Numbered from the stretch's first letter, positions 34,058 through 45,519 are shown. The stretch is DNA of 64,000 bases from Macrothele yani (GCA_039090855.1 CM077024.1:68822594-68886593); one strand, 5' to 3'. Numbers and translations are program-made. Notes: a model not told the origin generated them from the sequence alone.

Positions 34058-35930
34058 CCAAATAGAAATCAGCAAAAAGTGCGCAGATTTAACACAGTGT
34101 TTCAAAATACAGCCGACTACAGAAACTTAACGTAATGCCCTATTTGTAACATGTAACCTTTCTGAAAATTGCTAAATGGGAAAAAGACCTTATATTCACT
34201 GTACGACTAAAGATGCTCAATCTTTCGGCTCAGAATTACCATCAAAAATCAATTACTAATGTACAGTCACCAGAGTTCGCAATTTGTGTGGATTGAAAAC
34301 TAAGGTGATTCATGAACTTCATTTAGTTCATTCAAAATGTCATTTTCGCATTTCTTTTTTCAGAGGGTGTTCATTGATCTTTGGCAAGGTGTTCCTAGGG
34401 ACACTATGTATTCTCGGTCTGTCAAGCAGAGAACTATCCCATTTGTCATGTTTTTCTCTTGCTGTCATTGTCATCAATGGCAAATACAGTTTTTATTGCC
34501 GATATATGAACTTCTAGCAGAGCTTAAGGAACACGATTGGCATACATTTTGAGGTATTAAGACAGATAAATCTTAAGTATCTCCCAGTAACTTTAAATTC
34601 AACAATAGCTGCTCAGTTAGACTCATTTCTCCTTAAATCTTGCAATAAAGACATTGTATCACGAAAAAAACACATTACAGAGTTCACTGCTGTGAAAACT
34701 AGTAGTCAGGGGACTTCATGACTACTCATAAAGCTTCATATTTCGATTTTGTTAGAAAGCCGCAGATTTAAGAAATGATGCTATTGCAAACGGAAGATCA
34801 ATCTGTTTCCGAGAGGGCACTGCTGAAGGTTATCGCACATTAAAGCAGAATGAGTACACTTTGGTAAAAGATGATTTAAGTGAGCTTCTCAAAAAAATGA
34901 TTTCTCTCCTTTCTCCTTTTACCGAGATGAAAATCTTCATTCTCATAGTTATTTATTTATTTATTTTATCCAAGTAGAACATGGCATTTGCCAACATAAA
35001 ATGCTCTGAAATCTTTATGTGATTGTTCAATGAAAGGTGGTGTAAATGAAGACACACTCGTAGTTCAATAGTATTTATGTAAGTATTTTTAGTTAAGCAC
35101 TACTGCTGTCGTAGACGATGCTTGATACTTTGAAGTTTTCAACCACTACTTTATTTAGAAATAATCGAAATCACTGTCAATGGACCAGATCCCCGCTGAT
35201 GCATAAGTTACACGTAAGAACTTAACGATTGATAAATAATGCAAATTCAAAGTAAGTTTCTCTGGTAAATCATCGCTTATCGCATTTTAAGAGGAGATAA
35301 ACTTAAATGTTTGACCTAAGTTCTTGGTCCATAAATAGATTCAGCTCTTAAATTTCATTAAAAGGGAAGAAAACATTGAAATCAATCTTAGTATGAATTC
35401 AGTAGATACTCAAGAGTAGACAAGTAACATTTTCTGCTGAGTTTTATCCAGAATCTTGAAAAAAAAACCCTTCCAGCCTTCCATATTCTCATAAATCAAT
35501 GGGTAAGTTATGTTCCATTTCTGTGCTTTGGATTGATCGTGAACTTATTTTGACAAATTCAAGCTCTTCTCGGTGCATTCTTATTTCCAGAACTCATATT
35601 TAAAAGGTAACACTCTTCGGGAATGAACTTCGTATTCACACAATGCACGAGATCGAATGGTTTGTATTAAATATCGTTCCTTTAATGAAAGTTAATATGA
35701 TTAGGTGACGGTTTAGAGGACATTTGTCAATGTTAAATTCATCGGTTAGTAAAAATCATATACAACACTTAAATAAAAGTGCAGCCAACATATTTGAGTC
35801 ATCAGAAGTTGCAAATGTTGTATCTTGGTATCTTGCAGGTGTAGGCCAAGGCAAAAACTCAAGCATGCAAGACTTTTTTTATGTGTTATGCTTTTCCATG
35901 GCAGTTGCTGTTACGGAAGAAATAATATCA
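34058..35930. other. No recognised feature
   Basis: Nearly 1.9 kb of AT-rich DNA with no repeat or coding signature that I could recognise. Confidence 0.4.
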
Positions 35931-36142
35931 GCCGCCCCGGTAGCGCAATGGTCTAAGCGATGGCTTCTGACCATTCGTCCGATATTGGTCCGGGTTCGAA
36001 ACCCGCTGAGGCATGGCTGTTGTATTTATCGTACGGCGCTGGCTCTCTCCATTCTGTGGAACCAGTGACCCTAAATTACGGACGGGCGGCTGCTTATAGC
36101 CCATTGAGTTGTTCACGGTGGTCGTTAAACCTCCAAAAAAGC
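35931..36142 (+). mobile_element. tRNA-derived SINE, copy S6
   Basis: One of the best kept copies. It starts GCCGCCCCGGTAGCGCAATG, then GTCTAAGCGATGGCTTCTG, B box GGGTTCGAAACCC, body TGGAACCAGTGACCCTAAAT, and ends GTCGTTAAACCTCC before A-rich sequence. Confidence 0.85.
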
Positions 36143-36179
36143 TCTTCGTTCATTTTTAGTCCGGGATTAAACGATCATC

Positions 36180-36275
36180 GTACACACGAAACACTACACA
36201 GAGTCGCTCTTTTCAAATTAAGCGCCACTGGCTCCAGGAAAGGGAGAAACCAGAACATTTATGACAATCTCACAA
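36180..36275 (-). mobile_element. Possible SINE body fragment
   Basis: AAATTAAGCGCCACTGGCTCCAGGAAAGGGAGAAACCAG resembles the reversed SINE body, but head and tail are not visible. Confidence 0.35.
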
Positions 36276-36938
36276 CTTTTACCTCGTCCAAGGCTCAAGC
36301 CCAAATCTAACACGGATCGCTTGGCTTTCGGGAAGGCTTATCTTCTCTTTTGACGAAACATCGCATATTTAAGATTATGACGAGATGTTCCATTAAGTAT
36401 TTCCTGATTTCTGCTTCGAGAAAAGCCAGATGCTAAATATTATGATCGATGAATGCGTTCAAGGCATAGAAATCCCAACGCCCAACGATGATAGATTGGT
36501 AGATGAGGTTCAGTTATTGAAAAGGAGATGCATTCCTGCTACTTGGTATTATCTCTACATCTGCTTCAGACAGGCAGGAATGGCGCACCAAATTCAAGTC
36601 CGCGATTATCAACTTACACCCCTTCTCAGCTTATTGAAAACAGTAAAACCTCTGCTTATAAAGTTGCCGAAAAGGTTTACTATGCAATGATTTTTCTTCT
36701 TTACAACCAATATGAATGAAAATATTAATATTAATGTAATAATGATATGTAACTTTGACGTTCAATGAAATTTCTTAAACCCCCTATACTGTATAATTCT
36801 AAGAAGATGAGTAGTATATATAGCATAAATCTTCATTTTACAGAATAAATATTCTTTCTTTTAAAAGTTAAAAGTGCAAATTTGAGGTATATCACAAAAA
36901 TTGTGTAATTGAACTGTGTTGTTTCAATCTGTTTTTTT
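36276..36938. other. No recognised feature
   Basis: An open frame at 36430-36690 (86 codons) shows no family I recognise. Confidence 0.4.
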
Positions 36939-36971
36939 ACGCTTTCCAACCGTAGGTGGAAGAAGCGTATA
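36939..36971 (+). mobile_element. Left end of 146-bp-array element X1, with LINE target site
   Basis: TTACGCTTTCCAACCGTAGG followed by GAAGAAGCGTATA. The same junction, unbroken and reversed, is at 54733-54786 (CATATACGCTTCTTCAACCT, then GGTTGGAAAGCGTAA). Element X1 therefore began here and continues at 43562. Confidence 0.75.
36959..36971 (+). repeat. 13-bp target-site duplication of the L1/Tx1-like LINE, left copy
   Basis: GAAGAAGCGTATA, identical to 43562-43574. Confidence 0.85.
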
Positions 36972-37193
36972 ACCGATATAGTCACGTTCCTTTCGAGCTC
37001 TGTGTTTGTGCCCAGTTTTTGAAAGTATATAGGGAGTGTTTGTTCCTATTTTTGTGTTCCCCTTCAAGAAGAAGATCTGTACATTCTTTTAGCTCAGCTC
37101 CCAAGTCGGTGAGTTGTATATTTTGTTTGCATTCAGCGTTTTATTATTTTCGATCAAGCTGATCGATCCTTAAATTAATCCTCGCCACTTTCA

Positions 37194-38438
37194 ATGGCAG
37201 GCACTGAGAAGGGTGATGTCCACGCCCACATCAGTGCTGCTCATCCAACCTCCTCCTCCTCCTCACTCTCAGGAGACCAATCAGCATTTATGCACGTCAG
37301 AGACGTCATACGCATACAAGATGTGACGCGCGACTTCTCTGCAAAAGCTCAAGCTGATATCCCTGTCCATGAGAGTGACGTCACCTTGACGCACGTCCCT
37401 GCTTTATTTGCCGAAGCTATGGATGTGACCAATTGCACGGTTGCGTTGCCTTCAACTGGCTCAACTCAGTTTACCAAGCCGCTACCAGCAATCAGCACTG
37501 TGTCGCATCCTTCCGCTGCGAACTCTACGTCTCTCACTTACTAAAATGTTACCTCCGGAGCGAGAGTTCCTTCCAAGTTTATTGCTCCCGTTCTTCCTGA
37601 CTCTTACGTCAGTGTTGAGGGTAGTTCTGCCACCATCGATATCCCAGAGGATTACCCAGCCGGGAAACAATTTTTCTCCACAATGGATTTCGGTGTCTGT
37701 TTTGATGCATTACCAGACACGAAACTCAAGGAATATAGTATTGCCCTAAAGAAGATACTTCCTACAGGAGCTTATATCACTCATATGGCTCGAAAGCCAC
37801 GAGCCGTATTAGTGTATTTTGCCCGTAAAGAACATGCAGACCTTGTGATGACTGCTGGCTTATCCATCAAAGATGTGCATCTTCTGGCTGAACCTGTGGC
37901 GCAGCGACCTATCCAGGTCACTTTCCACCCAGTCCCGCCTGAAGTCTCAGATATCGCTCTATGCACTTTACTCAGCAAATTTGGCCGAGTGGTTGGACCA
38001 ATAACGACCCTGTCGGCGGCGCCCAGAGATCCCGATGACAAATCCATTGCAGGGTTTCTTCGAAGTGCCCGTGTCATATTTCCGTCGGACGATCATCTGC
38101 TTGCGTGCCCGAAGATCCTAACCGTACGGTGTGGCCAGCAACGTCGGAGAATCGACGTCATTAACTCTTTGCACTGCACGCTTTGCTATGGCGAAAACCA
38201 TCTTCGCATGCACTGCCCACATCAAGTTCCACCGACTCCGACTGGCGCTCTTACAGGTACTGTTCCTACCTCGAAGCGTACTACACCATCTACTTCAGCA
38301 CAGTCGGCCTCGGAGCCAAGATATGATGAAAAAAGTTCGCTTACAGACGTTGGTCAACGTAACGCTCCCACAGCCGCTTCCTCTTTTTCACTAGAGGACT
38401 TTCCTACAATTGCCTCCTCAATCCCGCAACGTCGATGA
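37194..38438 (+). pseudogene. LINE ORF1 (gag-like RNA-binding protein), one stop
   Basis: ORF1 proteins coat LINE RNA and help strand transfer. The frame runs from ATG 37194 to the stop at 38436-38438, broken only by an in-frame TAA at 37542-37544; both halves are in the same frame, so this looks like one point mutation or a natural read-through. The first half is low-complexity and rich in serine. The second half holds an RRM-like stretch (roughly 37850-38150, HPVPPEVSDIALCTLLSKFG) and a zinc knuckle CTLCYGENHLRMHC (C-x2-C-x4-H-x4-C) near 38175-38216. Total length would be about 414 codons. Confidence 0.75.
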
Positions 38439-41400
38439 GACGACCGAGCTTCCACTGAAGCGCCGCGGCTCTGACCGCAGCCGCAGCAGGCGAGTAGCGA
38501 AGAAGCAAAACTCTACTTCACCTCGTTCAACCTCCCTCTCCAGCAGTTCTCCTCGACACACCTCGCCAGCCATAAGTCTTCTTTACCGCGGTCGAAGAGT
38601 TCGCTGCGTTTCTCCAGACAGCCAATATACCTCCCGTACCACTCTCATACATTGATCTCCATACATACTTAACGAATCCGACAAGCAACGCAATAGCGCG
38701 TGCATGTGTCGCATTTCTGCCGCCAGAATGTTCCCACCCATCCGTGGGCACAAATCTTCTATAATTATCTCAAGTCTTTTCCTCCAGCTCTGAAAGATTT
38801 TCAGCTAGAGGCAAGGAACCCCACAATTCAAGATCGTGTCACTTAATTGCAAGGGATTCGCTTTCCCATTCAGCAACTCTCTGGCATATGAAGACCTCAA
38901 CCCGTTGGGGGCTGATATTCTCCTCCTTCAAGAGACAAATTGCAAAGCAACTACCGTCTATTCTCGATGGCGCCAGTGGAACTTTGTGTTTCATCACGCC
39001 TATGGACTAACATCTCATAGCGGTCTTGCCATCGGCATTATTCATACTCTCACTTCTATTATCACATCCCTCTCTGTGTGAAATATTTGTCGAGATCTCT
39101 TACAGCATGCATCCTTTACCATCGCGTCTTCCAGATATCATTTATTCAATATCTATATTCCAAGCACTACAACACATTTATCAATTCTCTTCACGCGTCT
39201 TCGCAGAGCACTCGACCGTATCCCACCGTCTGACCATGTTCTCGTTGGTGGGGATTTTAACTGTACCCTGGATCCTCTTCTGGATAGGTCTTCTACAAAT
39301 AGAGAGCGCCGCCATGCCCTGGCGAACCTGCTCCAGACAGTTGTCACCAACAACGCTCTTCATGATGTACATCGGCATATTCATCCATGTTCGACTAATT
39401 ACACTTGGCGCTCCTCTCATGCGCAAAATCCTTATCCCGCCTTGACAGGTTTTATGCCTCCAGTACTCTACTTCCTGCTGTGACAGAATCGAGTGTTTGC
39501 ATCCCACGGCCTCATCTGACCACTGCGCCATTGCCATCATAGTCCATACTGCACCATTCAAACCCAGGATAATTCGCCCGTGGACATTTGATGATGCACT
39601 TCTCCCGACATTCTGCTCTTCGGTCCGGTCATTCCTGATTGACAGACGAGCGCAGCTTCAATCTGCACTCTGCGGATTAAATTCTTGGTTCGAGATCAAG
39701 CAACAGCTCGTCCTGCATGTCCGAAACTACTCTTTCCAATTAAAGACACTCCAGAACATGCGCCTAGACTATGTTCGTTCAATGCTATCCATGCTCAGTT
39801 TCAGTGATCCTTTCTTCTCATCCTTTCAAGAAGAGCTTCGATCTGTTCTCACTCCTCTGGCGCAACAAGCTTTCCGCCGACTTCGTTTGCAACACCTGAC
39901 GCCGGATGCTTACAACTATGAATTCCTGACGTAGGTGGAAAACACCCGACGAGCTTCGTCCATACTTCATCATCTACGCCTTTCTTCTGGAGAGGTATCA
40001 GATGAGCCGATTGCGCTTTGTTCCCATGTCCGTCAGTACTTTTCCATGAAGTTCAGTGAACCTCCTCAACCATCCTCTGCAGCAATGGATTCTCTCCTTT
40101 CTAATCTACCTCAGGTTCCCCCCATCTCGCTTCTTCTCTTCTCCTTCCCCCACGCCCTCTGAACTAAACACTACATTCTTTTCTCTGAATTCTAGGGCCG
40201 CTCCGGGTCCGGACGGCCTAACCTTTAGCTTTTATAAAACTTTTCTGCTTCTTCTTCTTCCGTTTCTCCTATCCGCTTTCTCTGCTGCCTTTACTTACTC
40301 TCCCCTTCCGAGGGGATTCACAAATGCATACGTTGTCCTTTTCCCCAAGAAAGGTGATCTCCTTGACTTGGTGAACTGGCGCCCAATTTTCCTACTGAAT
40401 CTCGACTACAAACTTTATACCAAGCTTCTTTCACAACGACTAAATCCCATCCTCACTTACATCCTCTCCCCTAACCAGACTTACACAGTTCCCGGCCGTT
40501 CCCTATCTCACAACATCCATCGCCTGACTGATCTAATTCACCTTGCGCGCTCCCGCTCTGAACCCCTCGCCCTCCTCTCTTTAGACCAACAGTCCGCCTT
40601 TGATAATATCTCCCACACTTATCTCTCCGCCACACTTCTCCGATTTGGATTTCCATCTCCGTTTATTTCTCTCCTCACCTCCCTCTACCAGGACGCCAGT
40701 TTCCAGGTCAAGTTGCCCACTTTTCTTACAGCACCAATCCTCTTCCGCCGTGGAGTGAGGCAAGGCTGCCCACTCTCCGGTCAACTTTTCGCTATAGCCT
40801 TAGAACCTTTTCTCCGCTCCGTTCAACGCTCCTTTCAATCCACCCTGCCGCCACTCATCGCCCGCGCGAGACACCTTGTCACCACTTCCGTGGCGTATGC
40901 AGACGACGTTACCTTCTGTTTACGCCTGGATTCACAGTTCTCTTTGCTCCAAAGTCTTTTCGCCGATTACGCCTCCTGCTCCGGAGCTGCGATTAATACA
41001 ACCAAAAGCACAGGCCTGTGGTGCGGCTCATGGGTTGACCGCTTGGATTCCCCATGGGGAGCGCACTGGTCTTCAGCCTCTCAACGTTTCCTTGGCGTAC
41101 ATCTTGGCGTCCCAGGTGAAGCCTCCAGCACAACGTGGAATACCATCCAGCCACGTCTTCATCGGCCAACTGCGTTTTGGCGAAAAGCGCAGTTCTGCAC
41201 CTCATATTTTCAACGTGCACGTCTTGCGCAAACCTATCTTCTCTCCATGTGCACACATTCCTGGCTTGCTACTAAATCCCCACTTCTTCGTCTCAATGAT
41301 ATCATTCGCTGCTTCACCTCAGTTATCTGAACCGGACACCACTGGCTTAGTGCCCCCAAGCTCAGCCTTCCTCCTGACCAAGATGGCATTGACCAAATTG

Positions 41401-42237
41401 ATACACGACTGTACTATCAAGCTCGCCGGATTACTTCGTTCCTACGTCTTCATACCTCACCTGTTGCCGACGCCGTTACCGCAAGGAATGTCATCACCTC
41501 TTCGAGCAACACTAATTTCACTTTCCCTTCTTTCATTCTAATGGACCTCCGTACTACCACTCACTCTCGCCTTCCTCCTGCCTTACGGGAGACTCTTACC
41601 TTTCTCCGCTCTCTCCCGCTCACTCGATCCCCACCCGATTCCACCACTGAACTCCTTGCCGAACCCCTGTTCTTCTCCTCTCTTCTTCACCCCCCTTCTT
41701 TCATGCTTCGCCTATCCTTCTTGGCTCCGAGTCGGAGTTGTAACCGTCAAAGACCTTGTAACCTCAGATCTGTCCTGGCGACCCTACGCCAGCCTCCCAC
41801 CCACCGTTCTACTTTCACCCTCCTCTCGCTCTGTCTATGACTCCCTACTCTCTACCATCATTGCAAAGTTTCCTCATCTCGCAACCACCACCGGCTTGAC
41901 CTTTGTTCCTTCCGCCTCCCTTCCCTTTCCTTTCTTTCTTTCAGTCGGCAGATCTACACTTCCACTCTCATCTCTTTCAACCTCAGTTCTCTATCGGTTA
42001 CTTTTAAAATTCCACTCTCCTTCTCCCCTTCACATCCCTGATGTCTCCCAATCCTGCTCACCGCTGTCTGGTCTGCCACAATTTCTCCTCTTTCAGCTCC
42101 CCTTGAAATAAACACTCACTGGCTTTTTCTCCACCGCCGTCTTCCCGTTCCATCCATCCTCCACCGTGTGACCATTCTTGACTCACCTCTTTGCCCCTTC
42201 TGTGCTCAAGTAGCAGATGTCTCTCACGTTTATCTAC

Positions 42238-42400
42238 TGTAACGTATCTGCCAGAAGGACGCACACGACATAAAGGCAGATAGGAATCAGAATAAAACGT
42301 CCGCGTAGCTCAATTGGTAGAGCAACTTATTCCGGAGTGAGGGGACCGGGGTTCGAATCCTGGCGCGGATAAAAATGACGGAGAAATTTACTTCGTTATA
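42238..42400 (+). repeat. TRIM 5' LTR
   Basis: It begins TGTAACG and ends CGTTATA, an imperfect 7-bp inverted pair. It contains the tRNA-like segment at 42299-42370 and ends AAATTTACTTCGTTATA. Confidence 0.85.
42299..42370 (+). other. tRNA-like segment in 5' LTR
   Basis: 72 nt. The acceptor stem GTCCGCG pairs with CGCGGAT over 7 bp. TAGCTCAATTGG fits an A box and GGTTCGAATCC a B box. The anticodon arm (CTTAT...GTGAG) leaves a 6-nt loop TCCGGA, so it is not a normal tRNA, though CCG (Arg) is the nearest reading. Inferred role: internal Pol III promoter. Confidence 0.75.
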
Positions 42401-42401
42401 A

Positions 42402-42420
42402 TGGCGCCCGAACTATCCGG
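42402..42420 (+). promoter_or_regulatory. Primer-binding-site-like sequence
   Basis: TGGCGCCCGAAC starts one base after the LTR. These 12 bases equal the start of the known lentiviral site for tRNA-Lys3, and TGG complements the CCA end of a primer tRNA. The following bases (TATCCGG) diverge. Confidence 0.7.
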
Positions 42421-42438
42421 ATGACCCGACCGTTCAAA

Positions 42439-42477
42439 ATCTCGCAATGGTGTGATGTTATTTCCACACCGCGAGAT
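42439..42477 (+). other. Hairpin in TRIM internal region
   Basis: ATCTCGC pairs with GCGAGAT and GGTGTG with CACACC, a 13-bp stem with a 3-nt bulge and a 10-nt loop. It might be a packaging or dimerisation structure; this is inference. Confidence 0.75.
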
Positions 42478-42529
42478 AGGAAAAATCAGAGAATCTCTTC
42501 TCCAGCACTTCGAAAAATAAAAAAATAAT

Positions 42530-42541
42530 AAGGGGAGATGA
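42530..42541 (+). promoter_or_regulatory. Polypurine-tract-like sequence
   Basis: AAGGGGAGATGA directly before the 3' LTR, where plus-strand priming occurs in LTR elements. One T interrupts the purines. Confidence 0.7.
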
Positions 42542-42704
42542 TGTAACGTATTTGCCAGAAGGACGCACACGACATAAAGGCAGATAGGAATCAGAATAAA
42601 ACGTCCGCGTAGCTCAATTGGTAGAGTGACTTATTCCGGAATGAGGGGATCCGGGTTCGAATCCTGGCGTGGACAAAAATGACGGAGAAATTTACTTCGT
42701 TATA
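42542..42704 (+). repeat. TRIM 3' LTR with tRNA-like segment
   Basis: Same length and ends as the 5' LTR. Its tRNA-like segment (42603-42674) has a paired acceptor stem GTCCGCG/CGTGGAC and a regular T arm CCGGG-TTCGAAT-CCTGG. The changes against the 5' LTR keep the acceptor stem paired. Confidence 0.85.
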
Positions 42705-43561
42705 CTACATTGTGTCATTCTCCTTCCACTATTCCATCTTGCATTTTCCATTGCTCAACGTTCAGCCACAACAACTGATCTTCCTTTCGATGTCTATATA
42801 ACACTCCTCATGCAGGTCTCTCCGCCAGTCAAGCTTCCACCCATCTGCTCACGTATTTTCATCCTGGTGAAACACGTCATCTACGTATTTCATCAGCGCT
42901 GCCGAGATATCTCATGATATCTCAAGACTTCGTCTAGAGAACCTTGTGGCCGTTGCCCAACAGAGAGAACAAAATTTCCGTTCCACCTGGTCTCCGGCAG
43001 CTTACCCTGGTTCTGTTGTCGTTGCAACTGACTGTCGGTAGTTTACCCTAGCTCTGCTGAACTTCAGTTCAACGTGCATGCTCACCATTGGTTTTCGGAA
43101 TCAAACTTCAACATAAAGCTTATATCTTCTAACAAATGTGAATAGAATATGCACCATACTGTACAAATGTATATAGTCTTACTTGTTTTCTCTTTGATTA
43201 TCATTTTTTCTACCAGTACTAAGACATCGTAATTCCGTTTGCCTTAGGTTGCACATTGTCTACTTTGTCATCTACAGTTCTCCTTTTGTACAGTGCTTCA
43301 TTATAATATTCTCGTTCTGTTATTTGTCAGCACTATAATATATTTATGCTTCGAGACGAATTGTTTCGACAATCTCTCTTATTGTTCTTGTGCAAAATGC
43401 CTGCACCTCTTACCACGAGGCTCCTTTGTAAATCAATACATCGTGCTGTATATAATGTACATAGAATTTTAGAGTTTGTATATTTTACCGTACAATATAT
43501 GTATCAGGACGCCCATGTTCGCCTCCTGAACCCAACCTTGTAAATAAAATTGTGTTGAACC

Positions 43562-43574
43562 GAAGAAGCGTATA
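43562..43574 (+). repeat. 13-bp target-site duplication of the LINE, right copy
   Basis: GAAGAAGCGTATA, identical to 36959-36971. Confidence 0.85.
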
Positions 43575-44517
43575 TGCTCCAGCTTTGTCCGTCCGTCCGC
43601 ACGATAACTCACGTGAAAATGGTTCGATTTCAACGCAATTTTAGTATGTGGTGGGGACCACCTGGGGACAGACCCTATTGAAAATGGGCGCAAAAGGGTC
43701 AAAGGTCAGGACATAGGAGCGGGAAATATTCCATTGCTCTTATGTGTCATAACTTGAGTAAAAATGGTTCGATTTCGATGGAATTTTAGTATGTGGTAAG
43801 GAACCACCTGGGGACGAACCCTGTTGAAAATGGGTGGAATAGGGTCAAAGGTCAGGACATAAAAGTGGGATCCATTTCATTGCCTTTATGCGTCATAACA
43901 TGCGTAAATACTGTTTGATTTCGATGAAATTTTAGTATGTGGTAGGGAACCACCTGAGCACGAACCTTATTGAAAATGGGCGAAATGGGGTCAAAGGTCA
44001 TGCAGGACATAAGAGCGAGATTTGTTCCGTTGCCCTTATGCGTCATAACTTGCGTAAAAATGGTTCGATTTCGATGAAAGTTTAGTATGTGGTAAGGAAC
44101 CACCTGGGAACGAACCCTGTTGATAATGGGCGAAATGAGGTCAAAGGTCAGGATACGGGAGTGGGAACCATTCCATTGCCCTTGTGCATCATAACTTACC
44201 TAAAAATGTTTCGATTGCGAACAAAACGTTATCACGTTGTTCCTGAAGTATAGTGAACCGGTTCTGTTGAATATCAATGAAATGGAGTGAAAGGTCATTG
44301 CACAAAAGCAAGATTTATTCCACAGCCATTATTCTCATAACTTGCTTAAAACTGCTTCTATTGCGACAAAACTTTAGTATGTTATTCTTGAGGTATACTG
44401 AACCGGTTCTGTTGAATATCATCGAAATGGGGTCAAAGGTCAGGACACAGGAGCGAGATTTATTCCACATCCATTATCCTTATAACTTGAGTAATAATTT
44501 CTGGAATGTTGGAAAGC
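43562..44517 (+). repeat. Element X1, tandem array of ~146-bp monomers
   Basis: About six monomers. Each reads, in order, GGTTCGATTTCGATGAAATTTTAG, TATGTGGTAGGGAACCACCTGG, a GAACCCTATTGAAAATGGGCG block, GGGGTCAAAGGTCAGGACAT and ...TTATGCGTCATAACTTGCGT. The motif GGGTCAAAGGTCA recurs at 43696, 43842, 43988, 44138 and 44430. The array starts with GTCCGTCCGTCCGCACGATAA and ends GTTGGAAAGCGTATC. That end is the complement of the ACGCTTTCCAAC at the left end (36942), so the whole is a terminal-inverted-repeat element of about 1 kb. Confidence 0.85.
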
Positions 44518-44530
44518 GTATCATAATCAA

Positions 44531-45519
44531 TGCATTGCATGATTTTACTAACTTGCTATTTCTTTTTTTCTCTATTGTCTTTAGTTTTCCAGCAAAACAA
44601 GTGATAGAAAAACATGTTTAACTCTAAAAAATCTGATGAATCAGCTAATATTGGTGGAAGGAATTATTGTGCTCTTATTAGCTAATTCCGACTACCTTCA
44701 TGTAGTCAGCCCTGCACTAAAATATGTAGTAAAATCCAAGAGGAACTTCTTCGGATTTTACCACTTTGTTATTCAACAGTATTAAGATTAAAAACTAAAC
44801 ATTTATTTGAAGTGAAATGAAGGGGAAACGTAAAGAGTTATAACGAATTAGGCAAAGCAAAATGAATTAGATTCATAATACATATTAAGAATTTAATTTA
44901 GTTAAGGCATAAAAGTGATCCAAGATGAATCACTCTAAAGTGAAATCAAAAGTAAGCAAAGTTGTGTCACAAAGTGAACACAAAATGAAGTTTCCTTTTG
45001 TTCTTTTTTCTTTAATGAGCTTCGTTTTTCGGTTTACTTTTGAATCTTGTTTGCGTTTATAATAAATTTAGTTCAACTGTTTCAGTGTCTTCTTTATCAC
45101 TTCTAAGTCAGTTGATCAAATAGTAATATTTTCAGTGTGTCTGTGTACAGAATGCACTTCAAAAAATTACCAACACAACAAAATTGCCCCAAATTACCTG
45201 TCAGTTTCTCGTAGGACAAGACTTCCTCTCATCAAAGAGTCGAATTAGAAAGTTTTTATTCAATATATGGGGATCCTGAGACTGATGATTCTGCCATTTT
45301 GCATCTTTTTTCACGTTCTGTATACCTGCTACATGTGCAAATGCAAATCAATCTATGTTTGTTTTTTATTACATCCGTAGGGAAACACGACGAGAGGGTG
45401 TAATTGCAGAGGTATTTCACTTATGGGTACGTGTTACAATATTCTATCCACAATCCTATGAGCGCTGCTTACGTAAAGGAAAACCTGCGGTGAACCACAT
45501 ATTTACGCTAAAGTAAATA
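44531..45519. other. No recognised feature
   Basis: AT-rich DNA between X1 and the next Tc1 element. Confidence 0.4.

Larger units (their letters stand above)
42238..42704 (+). mobile_element. TRIM-type miniature LTR element with tRNA-like LTRs
   Basis: A 467-bp element with two 163-bp direct terminal repeats, a 141-bp internal region and no coding capacity. It has a primer-binding-site-like start, a hairpin and a purine tract in the expected order. Flanking CTAC at 42234-42237 and 42705-42708 is a 4-bp target duplication. The LTRs differ at 8 of 163 positions by eye count. Removing it restores continuity of the LINE ORF2 sequence around it. Such elements need proteins from an autonomous LTR retrotransposon; none is seen in this window. 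Confidence 0.85.
38809..42995 (+). pseudogene. LINE ORF2 (endonuclease plus reverse transcriptase), multiply broken
   Basis: Endonuclease: VSLNCKGFAFPF and ILLLQETN (38836-39081), an in-frame TGA at 39079-39081, then the same frame continues with FNIYIPS and VGGDFNCTLD near 39244. A shift follows before SDHCAI near 39515. 39497-39934 is the linker, ended by TAG at 39932-39934. Reverse transcriptase: 40056-41330, with APGPDGLTFSFY, VVLFPKKGDLLDLVNWRP, LLSLDQQSAFDNI (motif A), GVRQGCPLSGQLF (B) and AYADDVTFCL near 40894 (C). After 41330 the frame shifts repeatedly. A C-terminal CPFCA...H...HC cysteine-histidine motif near 42190-42240 is split by the TRIM and resumes at 42709. At least five lesions exclude an active protein. 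Confidence 0.85.
36972..43561 (+). mobile_element. Near-full-length L1/Tx1-type LINE
   Basis: Two-ORF non-LTR retrotransposon bounded by a 13-bp target duplication. Without the inserted 467-bp TRIM it is about 6.1 kb, usual for L1/Tx1 elements. It has a 5' untranslated region (36972-37193), ORF1 with a CCHC knuckle, ORF2 with endonuclease and reverse transcriptase, and a 3' untranslated region ending AATAAAATTGTGTTGAACC without a long poly(A). The coding sequence is pyrimidine-rich and its codon use differs from the AT-rich surroundings. The clade call rests on motif pattern only. Confidence 0.8.

Noticed and set aside
39026..39445. 139-codon open frame in the LINE endonuclease
   Set aside because: Wrong frame; the endonuclease motifs (FNIYIPS, GGDFNC) are in another frame of the same strand.
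42299..42370. Functional tRNA-Arg gene
   Set aside because: The anticodon arm does not give a 7-nt loop, and the same block recurs with changes in the second LTR. It is part of a repeat.
43852..44103. 83-codon minus-strand frame with repeated FHRN.T.FT.VMTHKGN
   Set aside because: Translation of the 146-bp tandem repeat; the protein repeat mirrors the DNA repeat.
43562..44517. CRISPR array
   Set aside because: The whole ~146-bp unit repeats without unique spacers, and the genome is eukaryotic.
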